This document shows, piece by piece, positions 46,838 to 55,673 of a DNA stretch of 64,000 nucleotides. Both the position numbers and the translations under genes were made by a program. Below the pieces are notes generated by a model, which had not been told where the DNA came from, did not search any database, and worked only from the letters and a program-made list of their open reading frames with translations. The stretch comes from Nostoc sp. LPT. GTDB lineage: Bacteria; Cyanobacteriota; Cyanobacteriia; Cyanobacteriales; Nostocaceae. The stretch covers positions 1 through 64,000 of the forward strand of contig NZ_JABXKF010000184.1 of assembly GCF_017115165.1 (NCBI RefSeq). Direction: 5' to 3'. Positions within the stretch are counted from its first letter, which is position 1, and the number at the start of each line of letters is the position of its first letter.

Positions 46838-47445
46838 AGCTGTTATCGTTCACTCACTCAGTTGCAGTTGACTAGCGATTTTCTCTTTTCGGCATTGCAA
46901 TATCTTGCAAGATATGCGTTCTTCATAAGGAAATAATAACTTCCTCTGCTGGCAATCAAAACGCCAAAATTGCCATTTATTCAAGTTTTTAACTAATGAC
47001 GGTGTATCATATCTTCAAAATTCAAGCTTGCTAAAGAGATATTTTCAAATTACTACTTTTGATTTTTTATTGTTATGACGCACACAATTAAAATTAATAT
47101 CTGGGAGTTTTATAAATTTTAAGTAAACGCACAAGTTTGAATACATCAAAACATCTGCCGAAGTTGCCTTGTTTTTTCAACTGTTTTTCAGTTAACTACA
47201 CTTCTGTAACAGATGACACACGTGCTTATCTGAGACTAAGCCCTATTTGAAAATACTACCACATCGGCAGCCTCTCAAACTGTTGCAAATTGTACAATTT
47301 TATTGACATTCTAGCCTTAAATCTCACCAAAGCTATTGGTTTTTCTGCAAGGAGTGAGTCAGACGATCGCAATTCTAGCTCCTGAATATGACTACTTCTT
47401 CGTCAAAAAAGTTCAAACCCTCAATCATTGCATCCAAAATTTCAA
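46838..47445. other. Intergenic region, no gene seen
   Basis: AT-rich gap between divergent genes. It must hold both promoters, but I see no clear operator, repeat or small gene. Confidence 0.5.
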
Positions 47446-48141
47446 ATGCCGTTACCAACAGTTATTTTGCCTGGATATCTAGAAAGCGCGATCGCTTATC
47501 GCCAGCTAGAACAATCCCTACAAAAGTTAGATTTTCCCACAGTTACAGTACCACTGCGAAGGCGTGACTGGCTCCCCACTTTGGGAGGAAGACCTGTAAC
47601 CCTGATTCTGCAACAACTCGATCGTACGATTAAGCATACATTAGAGCAACATAATGCTACTCAAATTAACTTAATTGGTCACTCAGCTGGAGGTTGGATA
47701 TCCCGGATCTACATGGGAGAAAAGCCCTATTTGGCACGCGGTGATGTCAAGCCATTTCTCTGGCAAGGGCATCCTTTGGTTGCTACTCTCATCACCTTAG
47801 GTACACCCCATATTAGCCAAGAACGCTGGACACGCTCCAATCTAGATTTTGTCACCAATAACTACCCAGGAGCTTTTTACAAAAACGTTCGTTACGTTTG
47901 TGTAGCTGGCAAAACTATCTTTGGCAAAAGGCGGCCTGGTAGTTGGTTAGCTTACAGTAGTTATCAATTAACTTGTGGTAAGGGTAACACTTGGGGAGAT
48001 GGCATTACGCCCATTGAAGCTGCTCATTTGGAAGGGGCAGAAAATCTGGTAATTGAAGGTGTCAAGCATTCTCCCAGAAGTCCTGGAATTTGGTATGGCT
48101 CACCAGAACCCTTAAAAGCTTGGGTGCAATATTTAATTTAA
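47446..48141 (+). CDS. Alpha/beta hydrolase (lipase-like)
   Basis: A 231-residue hydrolase. LPTVILPGYLES gives the oxyanion strand, GHSAGGWISR the nucleophile, TLGTPH follows, and the acid/His are probably in WGDGITPIEAAHL and GVKHSPRSPG. Similar plastid and cyanobacterial proteins are described as lipase-type. The ATG at 47446 is preferred to a TTG six codons earlier. Confidence 0.85.
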   Translation: MPLPTVILPGYLESAIAYRQLEQSLQKLDFPTVTVPLRRRDWLPTLGGRPVTLILQQLDRTIKHTLEQHNATQINLIGHSAGGWISRIYMGEKPYLARGDVKPFLWQGHPLVATLITLGTPHISQERWTRSNLDFVTNNYPGAFYKNVRYVCVAGKTIFGKRRPGSWLAYSSYQLTCGKGNTWGDGITPIEAAHLEGAENLVIEGVKHSPRSPGIWYGSPEPLKAWVQYLI

Positions 48142-48241
48142 AAAACTTTATTTTTATATAAGAAAAGTAAAATTTATTAAAATTTCTTAGCTAAAATTGT
48201 AATAAGAATAAATACTTACTTAAGAACAGGAGGGGTGAGCC

Positions 48242-48853
48242 ATGCAAAGCACCCAGTTCGATCGGATTTTGCGACGAATAGCAACGATATTATCAGTCGT
48301 GATTTTGACTCTGTGTTTAATTTATATCTCTACCGGAGTTTTGCTTTCTTTTTACTATGAACCGACAGCAGGCGGAGCTTATAACTCATTAAAGATGATT
48401 AATACACAACTACCATACGGCTGGTTGTTTTGGAGAGCGCATGATATTGCTGGTAATGCGGTAATTGGGATCGCTCTAATTCAAATTGTGGTGATGTTTT
48501 TAGGTCGGCAATTTCGCAAGAGTTGGCTGGCTGCTTGGATTAGTGTGATTTTGTTAACCTTGAGTGCGATCGGGTTGGATTGGACAGCGATGATTTTAGA
48601 TTGGACTCAGGAAGGATACTGGCGTTTTAGCATTGAGCTAGGAACCATCGAAGCCATTCCTTTGATTGGTGGGCAACTGCGCGAAATCCTGACTGGTGGT
48701 GGAGCCATCAACACAATTACCGTCGAACACCTTTACACAATCCACAGTTATCTGATTTCGGTAGCGACGCTAATTCTCGCCATAGTACATTTGTCTGCTT
48801 TACTCTGGCAAGAATGGCAAATATATCAAGCTGAGTTAGGAGTTAGGAGTTAG
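48242..48853 (+). CDS. Cytochrome b6-like (N-terminal cytochrome b) protein
   Basis: A 203-residue membrane protein with four hydrophobic segments: about 15-38, 62-90, 98-118 and 165-190. It resembles the N-terminal half of cytochrome b. One His lies in FWRAHDIAGNAV, and a pair spaced 15 residues in HSYLISVATLILAIVH. The fourth ligand of true cytochrome b6, in the LHIFR block, is replaced (VVMFLGRQF), so probably one haem is bound by His-His and the other site is incomplete. GGAGG precedes the ATG. Confidence 0.8.
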   Translation: MQSTQFDRILRRIATILSVVILTLCLIYISTGVLLSFYYEPTAGGAYNSLKMINTQLPYGWLFWRAHDIAGNAVIGIALIQIVVMFLGRQFRKSWLAAWISVILLTLSAIGLDWTAMILDWTQEGYWRFSIELGTIEAIPLIGGQLREILTGGGAINTITVEHLYTIHSYLISVATLILAIVHLSALLWQEWQIYQAELGVRS

Positions 48854-48930
48854 TAATTATTCTCCCCCTGCTCCCTCATCCCCCTCATCCCCCTCATCCC
48901 CCTGCTCAAGAACTGCTCCCTCATCCCCCA
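48836..48930. repeat. STRR between convergent genes
   Basis: gttaggag heptamer-type repeats, then ccccctcat repeats and gctcaagaactgctccctca. It covers the 3' end of the cytochrome gene (LGVRS) and the end of the antiporter gene. Confidence 0.75.
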
Positions 48931-50840
48931 GGAGCTTCACTAGTAGAAAGTTGAGATAATTGGGCAAGGGATAGGTCTTCAACCTCTGGTAACTTCTCTA
49001 GAGAAAGGGGAGTGGATTGGGTGGCACCAGATAAGCGTTTTAAAAGGCTAGGTCTGGGGTCATGTAACAGATAAATAATGCGATCGCCAATTTCCCAATC
49101 TTGGTTAGCTGGCATTACCTGTAAGCGTTCTGCTCGTTCTACCAATAGCGGTATCAACACCCCAGTCCGAATCTTTTCTTGGATGCGATCGTATTGAGTC
49201 GAAAACTCAAATTCATCTAGCGTAGTTGTCCCCAACTTCACTCGCCCATCATTCAAATATTCATTCCAAGTTTTAATTGCTAAGTCTGGAATAAAAGCTT
49301 GATTAACTTTATTACTAGCCGAGATACTAGCTTGTGGATCGCGGGGAAAAACAGCTAAGACGCGCGGGGGTTTAAACTCCTCAGCTGCTCTTTGAGCCAA
49401 AACAAAATTCACCTCACCATTACTTGTCATCGCCAAAAAAGTACCCATAGAGGCAAGTCCTGCCTCTTCCAAAACAGCAGCATCCAGCGCACTGCTGGCA
49501 ATAACCCGGAGATTTTGCGCCTCGGCTTGCACAAGACATTCGGGGTCAGTATCAATCATCACCACATTTTCTCCCCGTTCTTGAAAGAAACGAGCAATCA
49601 CAAGGCTCAAAGGATTACAACCCACAATCACTGCTCCAGTTACATCCTTAGAGGTGATTTCCAGCCATTTAGCAACCCAGCCAGCTGTTAGCCCTTGGCA
49701 GACAACAGTCATGATAATTGTCAGAAAAACTAAAGCTTTGATGGAATCACCACCGTTAATGCCGCGTTGTGTCAGGGAAATCGCAAAAAAAGAAGCTACA
49801 GAGGCAGCAACAATTCCTCTGGGAGCAACCCAGCTTAAAAATAGTTTCTGTCGCCAGTTTAGGTCACTGTTCCAGGTACACAAGAGGATATTAATCGGGC
49901 GAACGACAAACATTAGTACCAAAACGGTGAATAAACTACCCCAACCCAAAGCAAACACACTGGCAATGGATAGGTCAGCAGCTAATAAGATAAATAGCAC
50001 CGAGACACTGAGAATTGTCAGCTGACCCTTAAAGCTGCGTAACAGACGTTCTTCCGGGACTGAGGAGTTGGCAAAGACAGCCCCTGCAACTACTGTTGTC
50101 ATTACTCCCGATTCACTGCGGATCATCTGCGATAAGGTAAACAAGCTCCAAAGTATCGCCAACACCACTAAGTTTTTTAGCTCAAATGACAGAAAACTGG
50201 CGCGTTTGAAAATCAAACTCATCAGATAACCGCCAGCACCACCAATTGCTGCGCCAACACCCAGACGTATAAGTAAACCGACGATCGCATTGATCGGGTC
50301 AGCATAACCATTCAAAATTGTATCGAGGACAACGAAGGCGAGGATAGCCCCTACAGGGTCAATTAAAACCCCTTCTCCTTCCAAAAGTGTTGCCACTTGT
50401 CGATCTACATTGATTTGTTTGAGCAATGGGCCAACGACGGTTGGGCCTGTCACTACGACTATGGAAGCATAGAGAAAAGCTATGTTCCAGGGAAATTCAC
50501 CCAGCCAGTGAGCAGCCATACTCCCACCAAGCAGGGTGATTAGCGTTCCTTGAGTGACGAGCAATTGTAGGCTGACTGAAACTCTACCTAACTCACGCAG
50601 ATCCAAGTTAAGTCCGCCTTCAAACAAAATGATTGCCGTTGCCAGGGCGACTATAACTTCCAGTCCAGTGCCTAGCGAATGGGGATGCAATAGCCCTATG
50701 CCATCGGAGCCAAACAAAATGCCCAACAGCAATAACAAGACGATGCTGGGTACACGAAGGTATGCAGCCAGCACTTGGGCACTAATGCCTGCAAAGACAG
50801 CGATCGCCATCTGTATGGTGATTTCAAAAGATGCTTCCAT
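48921..50840 (-). CDS. Cation:proton antiporter with RCK_N domain
   Basis: A 639-residue CPA-type antiporter. About 12 membrane segments cover residues 5-390 with FEGGLNLDLREL and VTGPTVVGPLL, LIDPVGAILAFV as CPA1 core blocks. A cytoplasmic TrkA-N/RCK domain follows (VIVGCNPLSLVIARFFQERG, VVMIDTDPE), then a tail of about 130 residues. It probably exchanges Na+ or K+ for H+ in pH and salt control. Confidence 0.93.
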   Translation of the reverse strand: MEASFEITIQMAIAVFAGISAQVLAAYLRVPSIVLLLLLGILFGSDGIGLLHPHSLGTGLEVIVALATAIILFEGGLNLDLRELGRVSVSLQLLVTQGTLITLLGGSMAAHWLGEFPWNIAFLYASIVVVTGPTVVGPLLKQINVDRQVATLLEGEGVLIDPVGAILAFVVLDTILNGYADPINAIVGLLIRLGVGAAIGGAGGYLMSLIFKRASFLSFELKNLVVLAILWSLFTLSQMIRSESGVMTTVVAGAVFANSSVPEERLLRSFKGQLTILSVSVLFILLAADLSIASVFALGWGSLFTVLVLMFVVRPINILLCTWNSDLNWRQKLFLSWVAPRGIVAASVASFFAISLTQRGINGGDSIKALVFLTIIMTVVCQGLTAGWVAKWLEITSKDVTGAVIVGCNPLSLVIARFFQERGENVVMIDTDPECLVQAEAQNLRVIASSALDAAVLEEAGLASMGTFLAMTSNGEVNFVLAQRAAEEFKPPRVLAVFPRDPQASISASNKVNQAFIPDLAIKTWNEYLNDGRVKLGTTTLDEFEFSTQYDRIQEKIRTGVLIPLLVERAERLQVMPANQDWEIGDRIIYLLHDPRPSLLKRLSGATQSTPLSLEKLPEVEDLSLAQLSQLSTSEAPGG

Positions 50841-51039
50841 GTTGTAGATTTTGAGCGATTTATTTCAAAATCTCTTGTAAAAAACCGTAGATATTAACTC
50901 TACAGGGTACAACATCATACCCTTTGTTCCTTGCTGTCTTCAGCGTTTTTTAGATATGTGTATACCCCAAAATTCCCAGCGCCTAACGCTGACGCACTCT
51001 GCGGCTGATCGCACAAGCATCTACGGACTTTTTTATCGT

Positions 51040-51178
51040 AAATCAAGGGGTTTAAGACCCTTACGTCTACACGTAGCGTGGAGTCAGAGCCACTCCGCCT
51101 TTAGTCAGTTTCAATCGGGGTTTAAATCCCTGTCTGAAAATGTCTAAAATGTTTGAATTTTGAATTGTTAACTGTCTC
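51040..51178. repeat. Dispersed repeat with palindromes, copy 2
   Basis: Contains atcaaggggtttaagaccct, tacgt/acgta palindrome, agtttcaatcggggtttaaa and gtctgaaaatgtctaaaatg in the same order as 9925-10105. Here a 30-nt segment (cgtggagtcagagccactcc) sits where copy 1 has none. It lies in the gene-free gap 50841-51301. Confidence 0.7.
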
Positions 51179-51301
51179 CATATCTTTATATCCTCTTTAA
51201 GCTTTTGCTTCCACCCAGTTTAGCTGCCAGAAACTTTTTTTGGCAAAACCTGTTGACAACGGCAAGGAAATTGGTTAACTTATAAAAGGTCTGAGTCCAA
51301 T

Positions 51302-51374
51302 GCCCCCATCGTCTAGAGGCCTAGGACACCTCCCTTTCACGGAGGTAACGGGGATTCGAATTCCCCTGGGGGTA
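51302..51374 (+). tRNA. tRNA-Glu (anticodon TTC)
   Basis: Acceptor GCCCCCA / TGGGGGT, anticodon loop CTTTCAC within CTCC/GGAG, T-arm GGGGATTCGAATTCCCC. The CCA end is not encoded. This is the normal chromosomal form, unlike the array at 58-60.6 kb. Confidence 0.95.
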
Positions 51375-51424
51375 CTTAAAAACAATAAAAAGCAAAAGCT
51401 TTTTTGTTTGAAATCTAGCAATAA

Positions 51425-51460
51425 AAACCATCATTCAGGAATACACCTGAATGATGGTTT
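51425..51460. terminator. Bidirectional terminator
   Basis: Perfect 15-bp stem aaaccatcattcagg (51425-51439) with cctgaatgatggttt (51446-51460), 6-nt loop. On the minus strand a T run (ttttta) follows, ending the SRPBCC gene; it can also end tRNA-Glu transcription. Confidence 0.85.
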
Positions 51461-51468
51461 AATTGTTG

Positions 51469-52056
51469 TTATGCATACGGTTTTTTGCTGGCTAGTTCTT
51501 CTACACGTTGGTGAATAGCCAAAAGATTCAACCGCAAATCTTTGCTCAGGCGATTTTCAATAATTCCCACTGGCATAGTGAGTTTAGGCCAAACTTGAAT
51601 TGTGTAGGACAGATTTGTTCCTAGATACTCACCGAAAGAATAAGGCTCTAAGCACCAGCTACCAGAAAAGCCTTTAAAATCTCCCTCTACCATGCAGAAA
51701 TTAATTGCTTTAGGGAAGTATTCTTCCAAATCTAGAACTACCCGCGCACAAAAGTTGAAATTCAGTAAGCGTTGGGAGCCTACTTGCTCCAGTCGAATTC
51801 CACCATTGGGATGCTCGATTAGACAACTCTTGGCGAGGTTGGGGATGAAGTCAGGTAAGGCTTCATAATTTGTTAGAACCTTCCAGATTTGCTCCACTGG
51901 GTGGGGGATTTGGACTTTAGCACTGATTTGCCGCTGTCGCTCTGCTATTTTCTCAATTTGAACTTCTACCTGAGCAGGCAAATCCCCTTCTAGGTTGGTG
52001 TCATCAGTGGAAGACTGCAAATTAGGGTTCTCTGTTGTGTTCTGTTTTTTAGTCAC
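51469..52056 (-). CDS. SRPBCC family (cyclase/dehydrase-like) protein
   Basis: A 195-residue START-like protein. SAKVQIPHPVEQIWKVLTNY and EALPDFIPNLAKSCLIEHPN are typical of the polyketide cyclase/coenzyme Q-binding COQ10 group. The N-terminal 40 residues are low-complexity. It lies 8 bases after the sensor kinase on the same strand, so they are cotranscribed. Confidence 0.88.
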   Translation of the reverse strand: MTKKQNTTENPNLQSSTDDTNLEGDLPAQVEVQIEKIAERQRQISAKVQIPHPVEQIWKVLTNYEALPDFIPNLAKSCLIEHPNGGIRLEQVGSQRLLNFNFCARVVLDLEEYFPKAINFCMVEGDFKGFSGSWCLEPYSFGEYLGTNLSYTIQVWPKLTMPVGIIENRLSKDLRLNLLAIHQRVEELASKKPYA

Positions 52057-52064
52057 TTTCAGAA

Positions 52065-54104
52065 TTATGGTTTGCTTTCGTCAGAAAATTGGGGCAGAGT
52101 CAAAGTGAAGCAAATTTCGCTCTGTTCAGAAACCGAAATTGGGAGACTTTCAACAGCGATCGCTCCATTCAGATGCTGCACTAAAGACTTGACTAAAGCA
52201 AGTCCCAAGCCAGTCCCTGGAGTCCAACGCCCTTTTCCACGACGGAATTTATCAAAGATGTAGGTCGCTTCTTCTTCAGAGATGGCACGTCCTGTATTCG
52301 TCACCTTTATGATAACTTGATCGATTTGTCGATCAACTTGGTGAGCAGCTTCAAGATGGACTATTGTATCAGGCTCTGAGTATTTACAGGCATTCGTTAG
52401 TAATTCTTGCAGGATGCGGTCAAAGCTCTCCAGTTCAGTTTGCAATTTGAGCGATTCCTCTGGCAAATCTACAGAAATATTTAATCCCTTTTCGCCAAGT
52501 TTTTTCTCAAAAGATGCTGCTATATCCTGAATTCTAGTATTTAAATTTATAGATTCTAATTGCGGGGCTTCGTGAGGCGACTCTAGCTTTTGGAGGGTCA
52601 ACAAGTCATTAATCAAGTTGATTTCTTTTGAACATTCCTGCTCAAGAATATCTAGATATTTAGTCTGACGCTCTGGTGCTATTCCTGGCAAACGCAAGTT
52701 TTTTATTGACATCAGCATATTTGTCAAAGGGTAGCGTAGGCGATCGCTCATGTTACTCAAAAATTCATCTTTGAGTTCGTTGAGTTTCCGCAACTGCTCA
52801 ACATATTGCCGTGTTCTTTCATTCAATTTTGCCTGGAGTTCCAGACTACTCTGGAGTTGCGCCGTCCGATCTTTTACCAAACTTTGGACTCCGCTCAATG
52901 TCGTTGACTGCATTATGGCGTTACTTACTTGAGCACAAACCATTTCTACAAGATTTAATTCTGCTGCTTGCCAACTGCGAGTGACAGCTTGCTGTAGCAC
53001 CAAAAATCCTAAAATTATACCTTGACTTTCTAATGGCACTAACAGCACCGCCGGAAATTTCTCTACTGCCAATAATGGAGTAGCTGTTGAGGTATCATTT
53101 TGCTCTGTATAATCATCAAAGATTACTGGTTTTCCTGAGTCTAGGAAGGCACGCTGGCATAAACCACAATCTGAAATTAAGAACGACTGATTTAAGGTAT
53201 CTGGTTTACTAACGCGGGAACTCTGGATTACCTTAGTCCATTCACCACTCACGGTAGCTTTTGCTTTCGGAATTTGTTTTTTAGCTTGAGTCCTATCTGT
53301 ATATTTCAGTTGTATAAGCAAACCTCGATCTGCTTGTAGAGATTCAGCAGTCGAGGCGATAACTAATTGGAGCATTTGATTTAGCTCCAAGTTGCTACGA
53401 CTCAATATAGTTAATTGCTTGATCAAGCTTTGATGCTGCTTGCTCTTTTGCAGGGACTGCTGTTGATGAGTAATTTGTTGAGCTTGTGCTACTCCAGAAA
53501 AAGCGATCGCGCAAGCCGACTCCACTTCTTTGAGCAATTGTTTTTCTGATTCACTCCATTCATAAGGTTGGAATTTAATCAGATTAATCACTCCATTATT
53601 ATTGCCACCAAACCGAGTGGGAATTGCCAAAACCGCTTTTATCGGTAGTGGTAAATATTGACACCCAACTACTAGACTGTTCTGAATTATGGAAATGTCT
53701 TCAATAGTCAATGGTTGAGCAGCACATTGCAGCACTGGCGAGTGCATAAGCAGCTGTTCCATCGAAAACATTTCTTCTGGGTGGGGCAATCCTAGATACT
53801 CATCAGCACACCAATTAGTAGTAGTTGCTTCCTGGGATGTTTCATCCGCCACTGAAACCAAGCAGCAGCAATCTACTTGAAAAGCCACTCCTAGCAATTG
53901 GGCAATATCTTGCAGCATCAAAGCCGTAGCAGAGCTATTAGCAATGATTTGGTTAATCTTTTGTACCAACTCGCGGGCAGGTTCTTCCTGATGCTGCATC
54001 AGCTTGACTTGGTAAGGTTGTAGTCGATCTATGTCATCTATGTAATGTGGCGGCGATGATAAAGGCTTTTTCATTTTTGGCACGCCCTCGGATAATAACC
54101 CCAT
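52065..54104 (-). CDS. GAF-domain sensor kinase lacking the phospho-acceptor His
   Basis: A 679-residue soluble protein with two GAF domains (about 55-190 and 225-390), a short coiled coil and a kinase core. The H box reads LSNMSDRLRYPLTNML where active kinases have S-H-E-L-R-x-P-L, so the histidine is Asp. The changed codons sit in a HIP1 octamer at 52740-52747. ATPase boxes are intact: ELLTNACKYSEPD, FDKFRRG and TPGTGLGLALVKSL. It may bind ATP, dimerise with another kinase, or act as a pseudokinase. Start ATG 54104 or 54074 uncertain. Confidence 0.88.
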   Translation of the reverse strand: MGLLSEGVPKMKKPLSSPPHYIDDIDRLQPYQVKLMQHQEEPARELVQKINQIIANSSATALMLQDIAQLLGVAFQVDCCCLVSVADETSQEATTTNWCADEYLGLPHPEEMFSMEQLLMHSPVLQCAAQPLTIEDISIIQNSLVVGCQYLPLPIKAVLAIPTRFGGNNNGVINLIKFQPYEWSESEKQLLKEVESACAIAFSGVAQAQQITHQQQSLQKSKQHQSLIKQLTILSRSNLELNQMLQLVIASTAESLQADRGLLIQLKYTDRTQAKKQIPKAKATVSGEWTKVIQSSRVSKPDTLNQSFLISDCGLCQRAFLDSGKPVIFDDYTEQNDTSTATPLLAVEKFPAVLLVPLESQGIILGFLVLQQAVTRSWQAAELNLVEMVCAQVSNAIMQSTTLSGVQSLVKDRTAQLQSSLELQAKLNERTRQYVEQLRKLNELKDEFLSNMSDRLRYPLTNMLMSIKNLRLPGIAPERQTKYLDILEQECSKEINLINDLLTLQKLESPHEAPQLESINLNTRIQDIAASFEKKLGEKGLNISVDLPEESLKLQTELESFDRILQELLTNACKYSEPDTIVHLEAAHQVDRQIDQVIIKVTNTGRAISEEEATYIFDKFRRGKGRWTPGTGLGLALVKSLVQHLNGAIAVESLPISVSEQSEICFTLTLPQFSDESKP
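52740..52747. other. HIP1 octamer over degenerate H box
   Basis: GCGATCGC encodes the -SDR- of the kinase H box on the minus strand (AGC GAT CGC). Confidence 0.9.
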
Positions 54105-54758
54105 TGTTCTTGCACCCAACCTTTTGGCATATTCTTCACCGTTAGTTGTGTTGCTACACCCTGATAATTGACAAATTTTGTGTGAATACTTTCTCTCACC
54201 TGTTATAGCCCTTTTCTATCTCAGATGGCCAAATTTCCACTAGATCAAGCAAATTGCTACATTGGTACATAAGTAATAAAATACTTAAGATATCCTATAA
54301 ATTTTTAAGTTAGCTTATTTTTAACTGCTCTATCTTGAAATAATTTATTAACTGTATCCTGTCTGTAAGTATACATAAACCGTAATTTCTCTGGAATTAC
54401 AGCAAAATTCCCCTTTTGAGGGCGTAAAATTACGTAACTTGCTTTATAAAGCTTTATTACATTTCTTGAAAAAACTAGTAGGTTTAACAAGCTACTCTTT
54501 GATCTCCGTAACTCTCAGTAAAATATCAATAAAAGTAAAGGAGACACGAGGAGGTTGCTCTTGCAGTATAGGCTTCTCTTCTCTACAAGAGGCTGCACTA
54601 ACGAGACACACTTGTAGTTCAGACCTACACTGATAGCGTAACTGTGGTAGCGAGTTCGTGAGCGTCTTGCTCTCAACCTGTGGCAGAAATTTGGAGTAGA
54701 GCTTAAATTTAAATAAATTCTTGCTGATCAGAGGTTGCGGCAGTTCTGGCTAAATTTT

Positions 54759-54800
54759 GAATGCAGCCTAGTTATTAGTAAAAATAACTAGGCTGCATTC
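54759..54800. terminator. 18-bp perfect hairpin
   Basis: gaatgcagcctagttatt (54759-54776) pairs exactly with aataactaggctgcattc (54783-54800), loop agtaaa. No T run follows on either strand, so a terminator role is uncertain; a structured RNA or repeat end is possible. Confidence 0.6.
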
Positions 54801-54882
54801 GTCTGAATATAAAACTAAACCACATCTATTTTCAGAATTATATTTTTTAAAGTAGTAAGAGCATTTTGTACTCCCTGCTGGT

Positions 54883-54906
54883 AGTGGCGGGCTTTTCGGC
54901 CCGCCC
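54883..54906 (-). terminator. GC-rich hairpin after RHH gene
   Basis: ggcgggc with gcccgcc around ttttcg, flanked by gta/tac. It lies 28 bases after the stop of the minus-strand gene at 54934. Confidence 0.55.
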
Positions 54907-54933
54907 TACTCCAGGTTTCAAAATGGACGAAGT

Positions 54934-55269
54934 TTATCCAGCCAAGCTCTCGACACTCAGAGGAACCATATCGCCATTCCTCGTTAGTCCTAACAACATC
55001 GGTTCTTGGGGTTGAATTAGTTGACCTGTAAGTACACAGCGTTCTTCTTGCTGAGCTGTGGCAGCTATGCTAGCTCGAATGTCGGATCGCGAAAATCGAG
55101 GCTTCCACTCACCTGATTTTTGCTGGACATAATTCCAAAGGATATCTCGGATCAGAGCTTGATATCCCTGATTCCCAGCTATTTCTTTGAGCTTATCTTT
55201 GAGTTCTCGCTCTAGGCGAATGCTGGTAACTTCCATATCGGTGGTTGGGGTGCGAGCGATCGTATGCAT
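54934..55269 (-). CDS. Ribbon-helix-helix domain protein
   Basis: A 111-residue protein. Residues 14-48 (VTSIRLERELKDKLKEIAGN then QGYQALIRDILWNYV) form a MetJ/Arc/CopG-type ribbon-helix-helix DNA-binding motif. The C-terminal part VLTGQLIQPQEPMLLGLTRN resembles a small beta domain seen in related cyanobacterial proteins. It likely regulates DNA; targets unknown. A TGTAGTA motif, repeated at the tRNA-array promoter, occurs at 55312-55318 in its own upstream region. Confidence 0.8.
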   Translation of the reverse strand: MHTIARTPTTDMEVTSIRLERELKDKLKEIAGNQGYQALIRDILWNYVQQKSGEWKPRFSRSDIRASIAATAQQEERCVLTGQLIQPQEPMLLGLTRNGDMVPLSVESLAG

Positions 55270-55552
55270 CAGTTTTTCTCCTTAAAGGTATAGACAGGAT
55301 AGTAATACAAGTGTAGTATGTTTAAGGGAATGTTCAATAGGTGAAATTTTCTGTGAAATCAATCTACCCCATCTCTACTTCAATTTTGTGCGTTACCAAT
55401 TGCCGAACCAATTGGGAATCAGCTGCTATGGAAGTGGAGTATTTATTTATGGGCGATGGTAGCCGAAATCATGGGCAAATCACAGAAGGTAATGATGATT
55501 ATAAGTATGTAGCCATTAGTGCACTAATTGCAAAACCACAACTAGATCAAAA

Positions 55553-55658
55553 AAGCGGGGGGTACAGACAAAGGAATCCTGTACCGATATGAGACCAGAA
55601 AATTTTCCGGTCAATTCTAACCCCCGCTTCACCGAAAACTTGAAGCGGGGGTTTTTTT
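55553..55658 (+). promoter_or_regulatory. Possible transcription attenuator upstream of HNH gene
   Basis: The sequence aagcggggg occurs at 55553-55561 and again at 55643-55651. Both can pair with cccccgctt at 55621-55629. The second pairing forms a strong terminator (11-bp stem, then 7 T at 55652-55658); the first is an antiterminator that would enclose ggtaca/tgtacc and gaccag/ccggtc hairpins. The ribosome-binding AAGGAG starts 3 bases after the T run. Such mutually exclusive stems suggest conditional termination in the leader of the HNH operon. Confidence 0.6.
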
Positions 55659-55673
55659 ATAAGGAGTTAAGCT

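Larger units (their letters stand above)
54105..54933. other. Long intergenic region
   Basis: No supported gene in about 830 bases. It contains two hairpins described separately (54759-54800 and 54883-54906) and an AT-rich segment around 54240-54480. Short frames here lack ribosome-binding sites and recognisable sequence. Confidence 0.5.

Noticed and set aside
54305-54633. Two frames of about 60 codons
   Set aside because: AT-rich, overlapping and opposite, with no ribosome-binding site.
55341-55592. 83-codon plus frame before the HNH operon
   Set aside because: It runs into the leader hairpins (first antiterminator arm) and shows no family; considered untranslated leader.
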